From contig JADMJV010000032.1 of the NCBI GenBank assembly GCA_018780265.1, positions 20,453-84,452 on the forward strand: DNA of 64,000 bases, written 5' to 3'. Under the pieces are notes generated by a model. The model ran no database searches, was not told the DNA's origin, and saw nothing but the letters and a program-made list of their open reading frames with translations. The first letter of the stretch is position 1; every line of letters starts with the position of its first letter. Positions 53,839 through 64,000 of the stretch are shown piece by piece. A program made the position numbers and the translations under genes. The stretch comes from a bacterium. GTDB taxonomy: Bacteria; Vulcanimicrobiota; Xenobia; Xenobiales; JADMJV01.

Positions 53839-55040
53839 ATCAGTAGCGCCGGCAGGCTCAGGAAGGGCAGGGCCAGACCCAAAATCACGCCGCCCAACAA
53901 AATACCTACCCCTACCGCCAGCAGAGGTTCAATCAGACTGGTCAGAGATTTCAGGGCATACTCGCACCGTCGCGAATAGAAGCGGTCCAGTTCTCGCAGC
54001 ATTTTCTCCAGGGCGCCCGAATTTTCTCCCGTAGATACCATTTCAATGGCCATCGAAGGGAAATAGCCGGTTCCCCTCATCGCTGATGACAGGGTTTCGC
54101 CATGGGTCACCCGCGCCTGCAAGGTTTTGATTACGTGGGTCATAGTCTGGCTGGTCGAGGTGTCCGACAAGATTTCGAGGGCCTGCGACAGCGGCAGGCC
54201 GGCGCGGTAGAGCAGGCCCAGCGTGCGTGCAAAAGCAGACACGTTGAGCAGCCGAAACAGCGGTCCCACGGCATAGGTATTTAACAGTGCCAGTTCAGCG
54301 GTGGCTCGCAGGCCAGCGCTCTTCCATGCCGTTTTTATCCCCCACGCCAATCCAGCAATCGTTACCAACCACAGCCACCAGAAGCCCGACAGGCTAAGTC
54401 CTATCCATACCAGAATCTGAGTGGGTAGGGGCAATTTGGCGCCCATGTCATCAAAAATGGTTTTCACCTGGGGAACGCCCCAGGCCAACATACATCCCGC
54501 CAGCAAGCCGGCCACACTCAATACCACGGCGGGGTAGGCCAGTGCCGATTTTACTTGAGCCATCAGCACCTCCCGTCCCTCCATATCGGTGGCCAGTTGG
54601 GCCAGTACCTCAGAGATTTTTCCAGACGCTTCACCGGCCCGCACCAATTTAGGTTGATAGGCGCTAAATACGCCAGGGTGCCTTTCCATGGCGGCCGACA
54701 GGGGGGAGCCGGCCGTCAGGTCTGAGGAGATAGCAAAGACCACCACTTGCATTTGCGGGTTGGCGCTATCATCGGCCATGGTATCCAGGCATGATTTCAA
54801 GGGCACACCGGCCGAAATGGCCACCGACAATTGCTGAAAAAAAGCCAGCACTTCCTCGCTCGAGGGAGGACGTTTCCAGAAACCAAGCAGAGATCTGCGC
54901 GATTTGATTTCTTTGAGTTCGACAACCAGGGGATATTTTTCAGACAGCATTTGCAGGGCCGAATTGCGGTCGGCCGATTCCATGGTTCCGGTCACAATCT
55001 GTCCGTCACCACCGTGTGCCTGGTAAGTAAATCTGGCCAA
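53835..55040 (-). CDS. pilC: Type IV pilus inner-membrane platform protein PilC
   Basis: GspF/PilC family, 401 residues, with two related cytoplasmic helical domains each followed by membrane helices. The first repeat has EEVLAFFQQLSVAISAGVPL and YPAVVLSVAGLLAGCMLAW; the second has FARTLGLLYRAGLPLSQALE and SLTSLIEPLLAVGVGILLGGV. TTG 55040 (ARFTYQA) has GGGGAG about 6 nt upstream; the longer frame to 55088 is not needed. First gene of the pilC-pilVWX-pilM-pilB operon, divergent from a receiver gene across 86 nt. Confidence 0.9.
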   Translation of the reverse strand: MARFTYQAHGGDGQIVTGTMESADRNSALQMLSEKYPLVVELKEIKSRRSLLGFWKRPPSSEEVLAFFQQLSVAISAGVPLKSCLDTMADDSANPQMQVVVFAISSDLTAGSPLSAAMERHPGVFSAYQPKLVRAGEASGKISEVLAQLATDMEGREVLMAQVKSALAYPAVVLSVAGLLAGCMLAWGVPQVKTIFDDMGAKLPLPTQILVWIGLSLSGFWWLWLVTIAGLAWGIKTAWKSAGLRATAELALLNTYAVGPLFRLLNVSAFARTLGLLYRAGLPLSQALEILSDTSTSQTMTHVIKTLQARVTHGETLSSAMRGTGYFPSMAIEMVSTGENSGALEKMLRELDRFYSRRCEYALKSLTSLIEPLLAVGVGILLGGVILGLALPFLSLPALLM

Positions 55041-55126
55041 TTTGTCTCCCCTGACGCAATTCGTCTCGCCGCCAGGCTGACCTGCCATCGCCGATCAAGG
55101 GAAATGCGGGCATCCTGAGCGAACCA

Positions 55127-55531
55127 GTGGAAATGAATGAGAGCCGGCGAATCTATGTGGTAGAGGACAGTCCAACTCAAGCGCTGGCCGTAAAGCGTGT
55201 TTTGTTGCAAATTCCCAAAGTAGAATGCAAACTGTTCTCCGACGGCCTCGAGGCTTATCGAGCCGTTCTTGAGGAAGCCCCAGACATTATTCTCATGGAC
55301 CTGATCCTGCCTTCACTGCACGGTCTGGCCATGTGTCGACTGCTCAAATTTCATTCCGACTATCAAGATCTCCAGATTTTGCTTTTCAGTTCCATCACCG
55401 AGTCGGACATCGTCATGCAGGCCTGGGCAGCGGGGGCCAACCACTTTCTTCAGAAGCCTTTCACCCCGGACGCTTTGCGCACCAAGGTGCAGGAAGTGAT
55501 CGACGAACTGGCCGCGTCCAAGGTGTCGTGA
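55127..55531 (+). CDS. Single-domain response regulator
   Basis: 134 residues, receiver only, of the PilG/PilH-like kind: IYVVEDSPTQALAVKRVL, phosphoacceptor in LMDLILPSLHG, S in LFSSI and K in QKPF. GTG 55127 or ATG 55133 may be the start. It is divergent from pilC and coupled to an HPt gene downstream, so a pilus-control relay is plausible. Confidence 0.87.
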   Translation: MEMNESRRIYVVEDSPTQALAVKRVLLQIPKVECKLFSDGLEAYRAVLEEAPDIILMDLILPSLHGLAMCRLLKFHSDYQDLQILLFSSITESDIVMQAWAAGANHFLQKPFTPDALRTKVQEVIDELAASKVS

Positions 55532-56304
55532 TGAGTTTTTGGGACGACTTTTTCAGCCAGTTAGAGCAGGCTGTGGCCCAAAACTTGCCCATTCAGTCCA
55601 TCGGCTCATTGCTGGCCCAGGGCCGCCTCTGGAGCGAGTGGCAGGACCACGAATGGGACGGGGACCTGGTCCTCTTCGAATTGCAGCCCTGGGTTCAAGA
55701 ATTCCAACAACGCTACGGTTCGGGTCTTCGGGTGGCGGACGACCTGCAGGGCCGTCGCAAAGGTCATCCTGATTCCCTGGAAATATTGCTGCGTGCACTC
55801 CTGCTCGAAGGCTCCCCCCTGGAGCTCGGCGGAGACGAGCGAAATCTCTGGGTTCATTGCCTTTGTTGCGAGGCTTCCGGACTGATTTTGCGTCATCTCC
55901 TGGCTGGACTTGAGGGGCATTGCGACCCCCCCAGCAAGATCGTCTTGCCCTGGCCTGTCGAGCCCCAGGTAGATTCCTGCGTAGACCTGGAAATATTGGC
56001 TCGCTCCGCCCTCGATGATCGGGAATTTGAAGGCGAGTTGATCCAGACCTTTTTGGCAGAAGCCGAACGCCAACTGGAATCTCTAAGGCTCAACTTTTCC
56101 GCCAGAACCCTCCACTCCCTCAAAGGCAGCGCCTCCATGATGGGGGCTTTGCCATTGGCGGGTCTGATTGACCAACAAGAACGGTTGATGCAGCCTGAGT
56201 CCCTGCCGCAGTTGCAGGCCGAGTTCGAGCGAGTGGCCAGGCTTCTCAAGACCAGAATCGAGGGCCACGAGACTGCCCCCGACAGGAGTCGGCTTGTCAG
56301 GTAG
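55531..56304 (+). CDS. HPt domain protein with novel N-terminal region
   Basis: 257 residues. The N-terminal ~165 (FWDDFFSQLEQAVAQNLPI, WVQEFQQRYGSGLRV) match no family I recognise. The C-terminal ~90 form an HPt domain with ARSALDDREFEGELIQTF and the phosphorylatable His in LHSLKGSASMMGA. ATG 55531 shares a base with the receiver stop; a GTG overlaps it as GTGA. Likely the phosphotransfer partner of the adjoining receivers and hybrid kinases. Confidence 0.78.
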   Translation: MSFWDDFFSQLEQAVAQNLPIQSIGSLLAQGRLWSEWQDHEWDGDLVLFELQPWVQEFQQRYGSGLRVADDLQGRRKGHPDSLEILLRALLLEGSPLELGGDERNLWVHCLCCEASGLILRHLLAGLEGHCDPPSKIVLPWPVEPQVDSCVDLEILARSALDDREFEGELIQTFLAEAERQLESLRLNFSARTLHSLKGSASMMGALPLAGLIDQQERLMQPESLPQLQAEFERVARLLKTRIEGHETAPDRSRLVR

Positions 56305-56316
56305 GAACCAGACCCC

Positions 56317-56742
56317 ATGGACTCTCCTTCTTCTGATCCGGCCAGTTCACGAAGCAGTGTCCTGATCGTCGATGATGAACCGACCAATATCAATATTCTC
56401 TATTCTCTGCTCAAAGAAGACTATCGAACGTTGGTGGCCACCAACGGCAAGAGGGCGGTCGAACTGGCGCGCAGCTCTCGCCCTCCGCAATTGATCCTGC
56501 TCGACATTATGATGCCCGAGATGGACGGTTACGAGGTCTGCAAATTGCTCAAGGAAGATCCTCTCACCCGGCACATCCCGGTGCTTTTTACCACCGCTCA
56601 AAACGACCCCCAGGAGATGGCCCGCGGCTTTGAGGTCGGGGCCGCCGACTATATCCACAAGCCCATCTGCCCGTCCATTCTTAAAGCCCGTGTCAATACG
56701 CACCTGCTCTTGGCCCGGCTGCTCCAGCACCAGCCAGGCTGA
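56317..56742 (+). CDS. Single-domain response regulator
   Basis: 141 residues, receiver only: SVLIVDDEPTNINILYSLL, phosphoacceptor in LLDIMMPEMDGYEV, T in FTTAQ and K in HKPI. Very similar to the receiver of the REC-HD-GYP protein at 61-62 kb (VDDAPANIQAIHSLL). It follows the HPt gene by 11 nt and lacks an output domain. Confidence 0.88.
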   Translation: MDSPSSDPASSRSSVLIVDDEPTNINILYSLLKEDYRTLVATNGKRAVELARSSRPPQLILLDIMMPEMDGYEVCKLLKEDPLTRHIPVLFTTAQNDPQEMARGFEVGAADYIHKPICPSILKARVNTHLLLARLLQHQPG

Positions 56743-56766
56743 GTCGAGTGCCGGCCCCGGAAATGG

Positions 56767-59700
56767 CTATTCTCCGCCCTTCAAAACCCTGGAGAAGATC
56801 ATCAGGGCGCCTTCAAAATCAAAGCCTTCCACCGCCTGCCGGAAAGCCTCATAATCTGGGCCCAGGCGCAGCCGCCATTGGCTCTCTCCAGCTTCTAGAA
56901 GCGAAACGGCTTCGGCATTACCTTCTTTCAGTAAAGACTCCATCTCTGGCCAGACTAAATCCGTTAGCGTACGGGTCGTCTCGAGGGGATGCGAAAGCGT
57001 GGCAATCGAGCCAGCCAGGCGGTCCATCTCTTCAAGCACACACTTCACCTGTCGCTCCGTTGCCTGGCCCCGGGCGGCCGATTGCTCCAGTTGCGAGGCC
57101 AGCGTGGCCACGCTCTCTGCCCCCAGGTTGGCGGCGGCTCCTTTCAGTTTGTGAGCCTGCCGGCGCAGCCCAGCCTGTTCTTCGGTGGCCCATCCAGCCA
57201 ACTCGGCCTGACTGCTCTCCAGCAGTCGGGCCAGTAAGTCCAAGTATTTTTGCTGTTGCCCCCCCAGCACGGCCAGCCCTTGCCGGGCGTTGAGCCCCTT
57301 TATCCCGGCCAGAGGACCTTCGGGCCATACCTTCGACTCTGCCTGCGAGACCGGCTCGGGAATCTGACCCGAAAGCCAGCGCAGCAGTTTGAAATAGAGG
57401 GTTTTGGGGTCCACCGGTTTGGCCACAAAGTCATTCATGCCCGCCTCCAGACAGGCCCGCCGATCCTCTTCAAAAACATTGGCGGTCATGGCCAGAATGG
57501 GCACGCTTTTGTGGGTTTCCAGCCGTCGAATGGCTCGGGCCGACTCCAGGCCGTCCATTTCTGGCATCTGCACGTCCAGCAAAATGAGGGCGTATTGCCC
57601 CTGACCCGCCTTTTGTAGTGCCTGGCGCCCGTCCTCGGCTACTTCCACTCTCAGGCCCACCGCCTGCAGCAACTCCCGGGCGACTTCCCGGTTCACCGGG
57701 TTGTCTTCGGCCACAAGAAGCAGTGCGCCGCCAAATCTCTGGCGCAATTGTTCTTCAACATCCGCCCCGACAACTTCTGGTGTAGTCCCCTTTTGCTCCG
57801 AACTGCGTCGTAGCCGGGCCGTGAACCAAAAGGTGCTGCCGCGCCCGGGCACGCTTTCGACTCCCACCTGGCCGCCCATCATTTCGGCAAGTCGGCAGGT
57901 GATGGCCAGGCCCAGGCCGGTGCCGCCATGCCTGCGCGTGGTGGAAGGATCGAGCTGCTCGAAGGTTTGGAACAACCGGGGTAGTTTTTCGGCTTCTATG
58001 CCTACTCCCGTGTCGCTTACTTCAAAACCGAGCAAGGCGCCCCGTTCGTCCTCCTCGAGCAGCCGGCAGCCCAAACGAATTTGCCCTTGCTGGGTAAATT
58101 TGACCGCGTTGCCAAGGTAATTAAGCAAGGCCTGACGCAAGCGGGTGGTGTCCCCCCGCACCCAGAGTGGCTCGTTTGGATCGTGGACCAAAACGGTCAG
58201 GTTTTTGCTTTCGGCTTCGCTGAGGATGAGATTGCGCGCCTCTTCCAGCAGTCCCCTCACCTCAAAGTTGCTTTCTACCAGATCCAACCGGCCCGCTTCA
58301 ATCTTTGCCAGGTCCAGAATTTCGTTGATCACCGACAGCAGGTGTCGTCCGGCCGTGTCGATGCGCTCCAGTCTCTGGCTTTGCTGGGCGTCTATGTCGG
58401 TCTGGCGGATCAAGTAAGTCAAACCCAAAATGGCGTTGAGAGGAGTGCGAATTTCGTGACTCATGTTGGCCAAAAAAGTGCTTTTGGCAAGGTTGGCCGC
58501 TTCCGCCCGCTGGCGGGCCTCAGCCAACTCGCGGGTGCGCACCGACACCAACTCTTCGAGGTGGTGGCGGTGTTGCTCCAGTTCCGCGGCCAGACGCTTC
58601 TTCTCAGTGATGTCTTCCTTGGTGGCCACGTAGTGGGTGATTCGTCCGTCGGGCTGGCGAATGGGGCTGATCATCGAAAATTCAGTATATTCCGAGCCAT
58701 CCTTGCGCCGGTTGAACAGCTCTCCCTGCCACGACTCTCCCCGAGTCAAGTGCTCCCACATCTCTTGAAAGCGCTCCGGGGGGGTTTTCCCAGAATGGAG
58801 AATGCGCGGATTTTGGCCCAGACATTCTTGCTGAGAATAGCCGCTGCTGCGCACAAAAGCTTCATTGACAAACTGAATTTCGGCCAGCAAATTGGTGATG
58901 GCGATACTGTGTGGACTTTGTTCTACCGCTCGCGATAGCCGTAATACCTGGTCTTGCGACCGCCGCCATTGAATGCTGCGCCAGATATCATTGGCGATCA
59001 ATTGAACCGTTTCCACGTCCAGTTCGGTGTAGTCGGAGGGCTTGTTGCCCACCGAGGCCAGCATCACCACCCGGCTCTCCTCGACGACCGGCACCAGCAC
59101 CAGTCGGGTTACATCTGGCCCGGCGTAGTCGGGCCAGTCGCCATGGTCGCTTCGGTCATTGTATACTCGCGGACGCAGAGGTCCCGGGTTGGTCCGATCT
59201 TCGGCATCCACACAGACCATGCGGGCAAAGGCGCTGTCGGTCAGGTCGCTGGCCACTTGCTGTCCGCGTTGCAGCAGCCCCACTTCGTTGACTTGCTGAG
59301 ACCAGCGGGGCAGCTCCAGAAGTGCCTCAGCCCGCCGAGCCTGGGTCGAGAGCAATTGCTTGCTACGCTCATGTTCGGTGACATCGCGAGCCAGAACCAT
59401 CGCTGCGGGACGTCCGTCAAATTCCAGGCTGTGGCGGGTGATGTCGACCAGGATTATCGTGCCGTCCTTTTTGCAATGTCTGACCACCCCCTCTCGTCGT
59501 AGGCCCGTTCCGACATTCGATAATATGCCAAGCAAGACGGGAATATCTTCAGGTGGCCTGATATCGCGCGCTGTCAATCTCAAGAACTCTTCGCGGCTGT
59601 ATCCATATTGCTTCAGCGCCGCAGCGTTGACGTCCAGGAAGACCAATGTCTCCAGGTCTGCCACAAACATTGGATTGGGGTTGACCTGGAATAACTCCCG

Positions 59701-60993
59701 GTAGCGCGACTCACTGGCCAGCAAGGCCCTCTCGGTCCGCCTGCGCTCGGTCATGTCGGTCCAGGCCCCCACTGCTACGTCGGGCTCGTCGGGGTTCAGG
59801 CGAAGCTCGTCAAAGATCCACAGGTAGTGTCCGTCCAGGTGGCGGAAACGATATTCGTGACAGCCGTATCCTTGCTGCAAAAACTCCACAGTGCGGTCCA
59901 TGGCCGACTCCAGATCCTTTGGATGGAGGGCGTCTTCCCACCAACCCGGCCGCAAAGCCTGAGCAGGGCTGTAGCCGGTCATGCGCTCTACATTTTCACT
60001 CACATGCGTGGCTCGCCACTGGCCGTCGCGTAAGCTCATCGAATACAACACGGTTGGGCTGGCCCGGGTCAGCTCCTGCAACTGGCGGGCCGTCTTGCGC
60101 AATTCGTCTTCGACCGCCAGCCGGGCCTGCCGACTGCGCAACGAGCGGATGCCCAGGGCCAGGTCCTTGGTCAACTGGCTCATCTGCCGCACTCGCTCCT
60201 CGTTAAATACGTCTGCCTGGTCGGCGTAGACGGTGAGCGCCCCCAGGCATTGACCGCTCTCATCTAACAGGGGCAGTGCCAGTGACGAAACATAGCCCCG
60301 TTGCAGGGCAGCTGCCCGCCAGGGTTCCAGATTGCTATCCCGGCGAAAATCCCTCGAAGCCACCGGGCGCATTTCGCGGATGGCCGTCCCGGTGGGTCCC
60401 ATGCCGGTGGCCGACCGGTCCCAGGTGATGGTGGTCGAGGTCAGGTAGCCTGTCTCCGCTCCCGACCAGGCCACCGGTCGCACGCTTTGAGTCGGTTCAC
60501 ATTCGGCCAATCCAACCCAGGCCATACGATAACCCGCTTCCTGCACGGCCAGGTCGCAGATGTCTTGCAGTAGACTCTGCTCATTGGTGGCGCGCAAAAC
60601 TCGCTGCTGACACTCGAGAACGGTGCGCAAAAAGTGTTGCTCGCTGGCTTCGGCCTGACGCAGTCGGTTCAGCTCTTTAGACTGGCTCGCCTGTTTGAGT
60701 AAGCTCAAGAGACGGGCGCGCAATTCTAGCCAATCAAAAGGAAATACCAGCAGATCATCACAGCGGGCCAGGGCGGCCTGCTCCAGGAATGGGCGACGCA
60801 CCAGCAGCAATACAGGGACAAGGTCACGGGCTTCAGCACCCCCCCCAAGGTCGGCCCCCTCAAGGTCGATGAGGCACACGTCGACGTCAGAAAAGTCTCC
60901 CTCACCCTCTATCAGAGAAAGCTGGTCTGCCGGGCAGCCTTCCAGGCAACTGCGAATGTCGGGATCGGTGATTAGCAGCCGCACTCGCAACAT
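56767..60993 (-). CDS. Very large hybrid histidine kinase with HPt (1408 aa)
   Basis: Cytoplasmic multi-sensor kinase. In order: a degenerate receiver-like domain 1-105, GAF about 130-285, PAS about 315-425, PAS about 430-545, GAF about 560-690 and PAS about 695-815. Then come the phosphoacceptor His in [17 protein letters not shown] (about 865), HATPase about 975-1090 with [14 protein letters not shown], receiver about 1110-1235 ([28 protein letters not shown]) and HPt about 1265-1370 with His in [15 protein letters not shown] 60993 begins [13 protein letters not shown]. It follows the REC-HD-GYP gene by 17 nt, so the kinase may phosphorylate that phosphodiesterase. Confidence 0.9.
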   Translation of the reverse strand: MLRVRLLITDPDIRSCLEGCPADQLSLIEGEGDFSDVDVCLIDLEGADLGGGAEARDLVPVLLLVRRPFLEQAALARCDDLLVFPFDWLELRARLLSLLKQASQSKELNRLRQAEASEQHFLRTVLECQQRVLRATNEQSLLQDICDLAVQEAGYRMAWVGLAECEPTQSVRPVAWSGAETGYLTSTTITWDRSATGMGPTGTAIREMRPVASRDFRRDSNLEPWRAAALQRGYVSSLALPLLDESGQCLGALTVYADQADVFNEERVRQMSQLTKDLALGIRSLRSRQARLAVEDELRKTARQLQELTRASPTVLYSMSLRDGQWRATHVSENVERMTGYSPAQALRPGWWEDALHPKDLESAMDRTVEFLQQGYGCHEYRFRHLDGHYLWIFDELRLNPDEPDVAVGAWTDMTERRRTERALLASESRYRELFQVNPNPMFVADLETLVFLDVNAAALKQYGYSREEFLRLTARDIRPPEDIPVLLGILSNVGTGLRREGVVRHCKKDGTIILVDITRHSLEFDGRPAAMVLARDVTEHERSKQLLSTQARRAEALLELPRWSQQVNEVGLLQRGQQVASDLTDSAFARMVCVDAEDRTNPGPLRPRVYNDRSDHGDWPDYAGPDVTRLVLVPVVEESRVVMLASVGNKPSDYTELDVETVQLIANDIWRSIQWRRSQDQVLRLSRAVEQSPHSIAITNLLAEIQFVNEAFVRSSGYSQQECLGQNPRILHSGKTPPERFQEMWEHLTRGESWQGELFNRRKDGSEYTEFSMISPIRQPDGRITHYVATKEDITEKKRLAAELEQHRHHLEELVSVRTRELAEARQRAEAANLAKSTFLANMSHEIRTPLNAILGLTYLIRQTDIDAQQSQRLERIDTAGRHLLSVINEILDLAKIEAGRLDLVESNFEVRGLLEEARNLILSEAESKNLTVLVHDPNEPLWVRGDTTRLRQALLNYLGNAVKFTQQGQIRLGCRLLEEDERGALLGFEVSDTGVGIEAEKLPRLFQTFEQLDPSTTRRHGGTGLGLAITCRLAEMMGGQVGVESVPGRGSTFWFTARLRRSSEQKGTTPEVVGADVEEQLRQRFGGALLLVAEDNPVNREVARELLQAVGLRVEVAEDGRQALQKAGQGQYALILLDVQMPEMDGLESARAIRRLETHKSVPILAMTANVFEEDRRACLEAGMNDFVAKPVDPKTLYFKLLRWLSGQIPEPVSQAESKVWPEGPLAGIKGLNARQGLAVLGGQQQKYLDLLARLLESSQAELAGWATEEQAGLRRQAHKLKGAAANLGAESVATLASQLEQSAARGQATERQVKCVLEEMDRLAGSIATLSHPLETTRTLTDLVWPEMESLLKEGNAEAVSLLEAGESQWRLRLGPDYEAFRQAVEGFDFEGALMIFSRVLKGGE

Positions 60994-61010
60994 CTAGCGA
61001 GTGCCGCGAT

Positions 61011-62138
61011 TCACGGCTGGTCCTGGTCGACACAGTCGTCGGCAAACTGCTGCGACATTCCAAGAAACTCGTCTTGCATCTCCACAAAGGCGTCCACTAC
61101 GGTGGGGTCAAACTGACTGCCGCTCCCCTCGCGAATGGCTTGAACCGCCACTTCGTGAGGAAATGCCCGCTTATAGACTCTTTCACTGATCAAAGCGTCG
61201 TATACGTCGGCCACGGCCATCAGACGGGCACAGGCGGGGATTTCCTCGCCTTTTAAGCCCTGCGGATAGCCGCTGCCGTCCCAGCGTTCGTGGTGGCCGT
61301 AGGCAATCTGGCGGGCCAGAGTAAGAAATTCCGAATATTCGCCCAGGTGCTTTTCAGCCGCCGCAATCGAATCCCGACCCAGCACTGTATGGGTCTTCAT
61401 TACCTCAAACTCCTCGGCGCTCAGTCGGGCCGGCTTCAGCAAGATTCGGTCGGGAATGCCCACCTTGCCGATGTCGTGCAGGGGGGCCGAGCGAAACAGC
61501 CCCTCGATCATCTCATCACTCAAATAGTCAGTAAAGGCGGGGTGGTTTTGCAGCCTCCTGGCCAGGGCGCGCAGGTAGTGCTGGGTTCGCCGCAGATGGT
61601 TACCGGTCTCGTTGTCTCGGGTTTCGGCCAGAGAGCCGAAGGCCAGCAGAGTGGCTTCTTGAACTTTGGTCAGCTCACGAGTCCGTTCCCGCACCCTGGA
61701 TTCCAATATCTGATTTTGGTCTTTCAGAAATTCCCGAGCCTCGGCCAACAGAAACTGCGTCTTGACCCGGGCCAACAGAATGGGCGGGCTGATCGGCTTG
61801 GTAATGTAATCCACGCAGCCGGTTTGAAAGCCCCTCACCTCATCCTCCAGATCGACCTTGCCGGTGATAAAGATGACCGGGATTTCGCACGTGCGGGGAT
61901 CTGACTTAAGACGGCTGCAAACCTCGTAACCATCCAGATCGGGCATCATGATATCGAGTAAGACAAGTTGCGGGGGATGGTCCGAACAGGCGATGGCCAG
62001 GGCCTTCTCCCCGCTGGTGGCGATCTGGGTGCGATAGTCGTCCTTGAGCAGGGAATGAATGGCTTGAATGTTCGCCGGTGCATCATCGACGATCAGGATG
62101 GTCTTCTTGCTCTCTGATCCGCTCATGAAAGGGGCCAT
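61011..62138 (-). CDS. Response regulator with HD-GYP phosphodiesterase output
   Basis: 375 residues, RpfG-like. Receiver about 10-130 (TILIVDDAPANIQAIHSLL, LLDIMMPDLDGYEV, TKPI), a linking helix, then HD-GYP about 180-360 with HDIGKVGIPD and HHERWDGSGYPQGL intact. Expected to hydrolyse c-di-GMP when phosphorylated. ATG 62138 or 62126 is the start; the very long open frame upstream is antisense to the divergent kinase gene. Upstream of the 1408-residue kinase in an operon. Confidence 0.9.
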   Translation of the reverse strand: MAPFMSGSESKKTILIVDDAPANIQAIHSLLKDDYRTQIATSGEKALAIACSDHPPQLVLLDIMMPDLDGYEVCSRLKSDPRTCEIPVIFITGKVDLEDEVRGFQTGCVDYITKPISPPILLARVKTQFLLAEAREFLKDQNQILESRVRERTRELTKVQEATLLAFGSLAETRDNETGNHLRRTQHYLRALARRLQNHPAFTDYLSDEMIEGLFRSAPLHDIGKVGIPDRILLKPARLSAEEFEVMKTHTVLGRDSIAAAEKHLGEYSEFLTLARQIAYGHHERWDGSGYPQGLKGEEIPACARLMAVADVYDALISERVYKRAFPHEVAVQAIREGSGSQFDPTVVDAFVEMQDEFLGMSQQFADDCVDQDQP

Positions 62139-62243
62139 TTCTAGCACCGACAGGTGGGATCCTACACTGACATCGGGCACAACAGTTATTCTATACCTGG
62201 TGATCCAGGCTGTTTGAGGATAGTCTCGAACCACTGAGGCCGA

Positions 62244-64000
62244 ATGACCAACCCCGACTCTCTTGTAGAGGTTCTCCTTCAACGCACGAACGGCGTCCAC
62301 TATTTGCGATGCGACGGGCAGGGTCAAATCTTGGCGTGCAGCGATTCCCCGCTGCCAGGCTTGGGGCTGGATCGAGAAGAGCTGGTGGGGCGCTTCCTCT
62401 GGGACTTGCTGGAAGCCAACAGTGCCGAATCGCTGCGCCAGAAACTGGCCCAGGCTCCACAGGGTCCCGTCGAACAAAGTTTGCGCTGGTCCGGAGGCCC
62501 TCCGATGTCCTTCTGGCTGGCGGGCAATCGTTCTGGCTTCGCCCTCTTGCGCGAAGCTCAGGACCTCCTCCACGAACGCGAAGGGCGTCTCAGCTCCGAG
62601 GGGGCCAATCTTCTCAAAGCCCAATTTCTGGCCAACATGAGCCACGAAATTCGCACTCCCCTCAATGCCATCACGGGCATGGCTCATCTGATGCTTAAGA
62701 CTTCTCTCACGCTGCAGCAGCGCGAGTATATGCGCCACATTCTGGGGGGTAGCCAGGCCCTGCTGCGCATCGTCAACGACATTCTCGACTTCTCCAAAAT
62801 GGACTCCGGTCAGGTGGGACTGAAACCGATTGAGTTTCAGATGCAATCCGTCGTCAACGAACTTTCCAGCCAGTTGGGGCCTCAGGCTCTGAAGAAGGGA
62901 CTGGCTTTGTCCATCGCCCTGCGCCCCGATGTTCCCACCCGGGTGGTCGGTGACCCCGTCCGGCTTCATCAACTGTTACTCACTTTGCTAGAGAACGCCA
63001 TCAAGTTTACGGATCGGGGGCAGGTTTCCCTGTTCATCGACACCCAGGCAGCCCCCGTCCCGGGTCAGGTTGGCTTGCGCTTTCAGGTAGTCGACAGTGG
63101 CATTGGCATGAGCGCCGAGCAAGTGAACAATCTCTTTCAGGCTTTCTCGCAAGGAGATGGCTCACTCACGCGTCCCTACGGGGGAACCGGCCTCGGCCTG
63201 GCACTTTGCCGCCAGTTGGTCGATTTGATGCAGGGGGATATTTCTGTCCAGAGTGAGCCTGGTCAGGGTAGTGTATTTACCATTCACGCCTATTTTGGCA
63301 GTCCAACCGGGCCGCTGCAGTCGGTTTCCTGGCAAACGCCGCCCGTCGACCCGCGACGACCAGGCGGAGAGGGCGATCGAATTCTGGTGGTCGAGGACAA
63401 TCTGGTGAATCAGCGCATTGTTTCCGAGATGCTGCAGAATCTCGGGTTTGGGGTGGACATCGCGGCCAACGGCCGAGTAGCTCTGGAGCAGATCATGAAC
63501 TGCGGGCCCAGCAGTCCCTGGAAGGTCATTCTGATGGATCTGCAGATGCCTGAAATGGATGGCTATACAGCCGCCCAGGCTATTCGCAAAATGGACCGAT
63601 TCGATCAGGTGCCGATCATCGCCATGACGGCTCACGTTTTGCCCGAGGAGCGAGAGCGCTGTCGAGCTTGTGGCATGGACAGTTTTCTGTCCAAGCCTAT
63701 CGATCCAGAAGTCTGGTTTGGTATTCTTTCGAACTGGCTGCCCATTCAACAACTACAGCAGACGGCGGCTCAAATACCATTTCCGCGGCTGCCTGGGTTT
63801 GACGTAGACGGGGGACTGCGCAGGGTTGCAGGCAACAGTTCCCTCTACCGCGCCTTATTGGTCAGCTTTGGGGAGCGACTGCTCGAGTTGGCCCCAGACT
63901 TTGAAATGGCCCACCGGGCGCAGGATCTGCGGCGCGTTGAATTCCTGTCACACACTCTCAAGGGCGAGGCCGGAAATCTTGGGGCTATCGATCTGGCCCT
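62244..64000 (+). CDS. Hybrid histidine kinase with HPt (3' end beyond window)
   Basis: 585 codons visible from ATG 62244, frame open at the right edge. N-terminal PAS-like region (YLRCDGQGQILACSDSPLPG), phosphoacceptor in [16 protein letters not shown] (about residue 134), HATPase with ENAIKFTDRG and [14 protein letters not shown], receiver with LVVEDNLVNQR, LMDLQMPEMDGY and SKPI, and the start of an HPt with His in LSHTLKGEAGNLG. The HPt and receiver closely parallel the kinase at 38.2-41.5 kb, suggesting paralogy. Divergent from the REC-HD-GYP gene across about 105 nt. Confidence 0.9.
   Translation, partial: MTNPDSLVEVLLQRTNGVHYLRCDGQGQILACSDSPLPGLGLDREELVGRFLWDLLEANSAESLRQKLAQAPQGPVEQSLRWSGGPPMSFWLAGNRSGFALLREAQDLLHEREGRLSSEGANLLKAQFLANMSHEIRTPLNAITGMAHLMLKTSLTLQQREYMRHILGGSQALLRIVNDILDFSKMDSGQVGLKPIEFQMQSVVNELSSQLGPQALKKGLALSIALRPDVPTRVVGDPVRLHQLLLTLLENAIKFTDRGQVSLFIDTQAAPVPGQVGLRFQVVDSGIGMSAEQVNNLFQAFSQGDGSLTRPYGGTGLGLALCRQLVDLMQGDISVQSEPGQGSVFTIHAYFGSPTGPLQSVSWQTPPVDPRRPGGEGDRILVVEDNLVNQRIVSEMLQNLGFGVDIAANGRVALEQIMNCGPSSPWKVILMDLQMPEMDGYTAAQAIRKMDRFDQVPIIAMTAHVLPEERERCRACGMDSFLSKPIDPEVWFGILSNWLPIQQLQQTAAQIPFPRLPGFDVDGGLRRVAGNSSLYRALLVSFGERLLELAPDFEMAHRAQDLRRVEFLSHTLKGEAGNLGAIDLA

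Noticed and set aside
61011..62972. Single 653-codon protein from the whole minus-strand frame
   Set aside because: The first 275 codons are antisense to the divergent hybrid kinase; the REC-HD-GYP protein begins at about 62138.

Overview
This 64 kb window is GC-rich bacterial chromosome, with many GTG and TTG starts and tightly overlapping operons. A two-partner secretion pair (outer-membrane TpsB barrel plus TpsA exoprotein), type IV pilus genes and FtsEX with an EnvC-like activator point to a diderm, Gram-negative-type cell. No gene fixes the phylum. The density of hybrid histidine kinases, three minor-pilin cassettes and decaying genes would suit an environmental or uncultured lineage, but that is a guess.

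Layout. 0-2.5 kb: the end of ftsE, then ftsX and an M23 hydrolase (cell division). 2.5-7.1 kb, minus strand: a methyltransferase, a GAF-HD-GYP protein and minor-pilin cassette 1. 7.2-16.6 kb: housekeeping genes: rpsT, a 6S RNA, mrp, an RNase D-like gene, tRNA-Leu(GAG), a GAF protein, mutM, rapA, a cysteine synthase and an M42 peptidase. 16.6-31.5 kb: accessory DNA with visible gene decay: a wrecked nitronate monooxygenase, GST/HxlR, a wrecked PEP-mutase-family gene, tpsB/tpsA, an Asn-rich secreted protein, a probable selenocysteine methyltransferase with a divergent LysR regulator, a frameshifted anti-sigma-like gene, a double-PilZ protein, mazF, a 33-bp perfect inverted repeat, a GDPD phosphodiesterase, a second methyltransferase and a phosphotransferase.

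31.6-64 kb is one large signalling and pilus region. A LuxR-type regulator/hybrid kinase pair faces an operon of three minor pilins, a hybrid kinase and an RsbU-like phosphatase. Next come a membrane pseudokinase with a probable propeller, coupled to an unusual PilB-like ATPase (zinc ribbons and a degenerate receiver), a lipoprotein, a kinase/receiver pair, the pilC-minor pilins-pilM-pilB operon, and a phosphorelay set (two receivers, an HPt protein, a 1408-residue hybrid kinase, a REC-HD-GYP protein, and a further hybrid kinase running off the right edge). Together these suggest phosphorelay and c-di-GMP control of pili; that link is inferred from neighbourhood.

The most striking single item is the methyltransferase at 25303-26013. 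An in-frame UGA falls where Cys is expected in a (C/U)IAGA motif. A perfect 8-bp hairpin with a GGU loop begins 13 nt after it (loop 21 nt after it), and the frame continues coherently for 45 residues, as expected of a bacterial selenoprotein gene.
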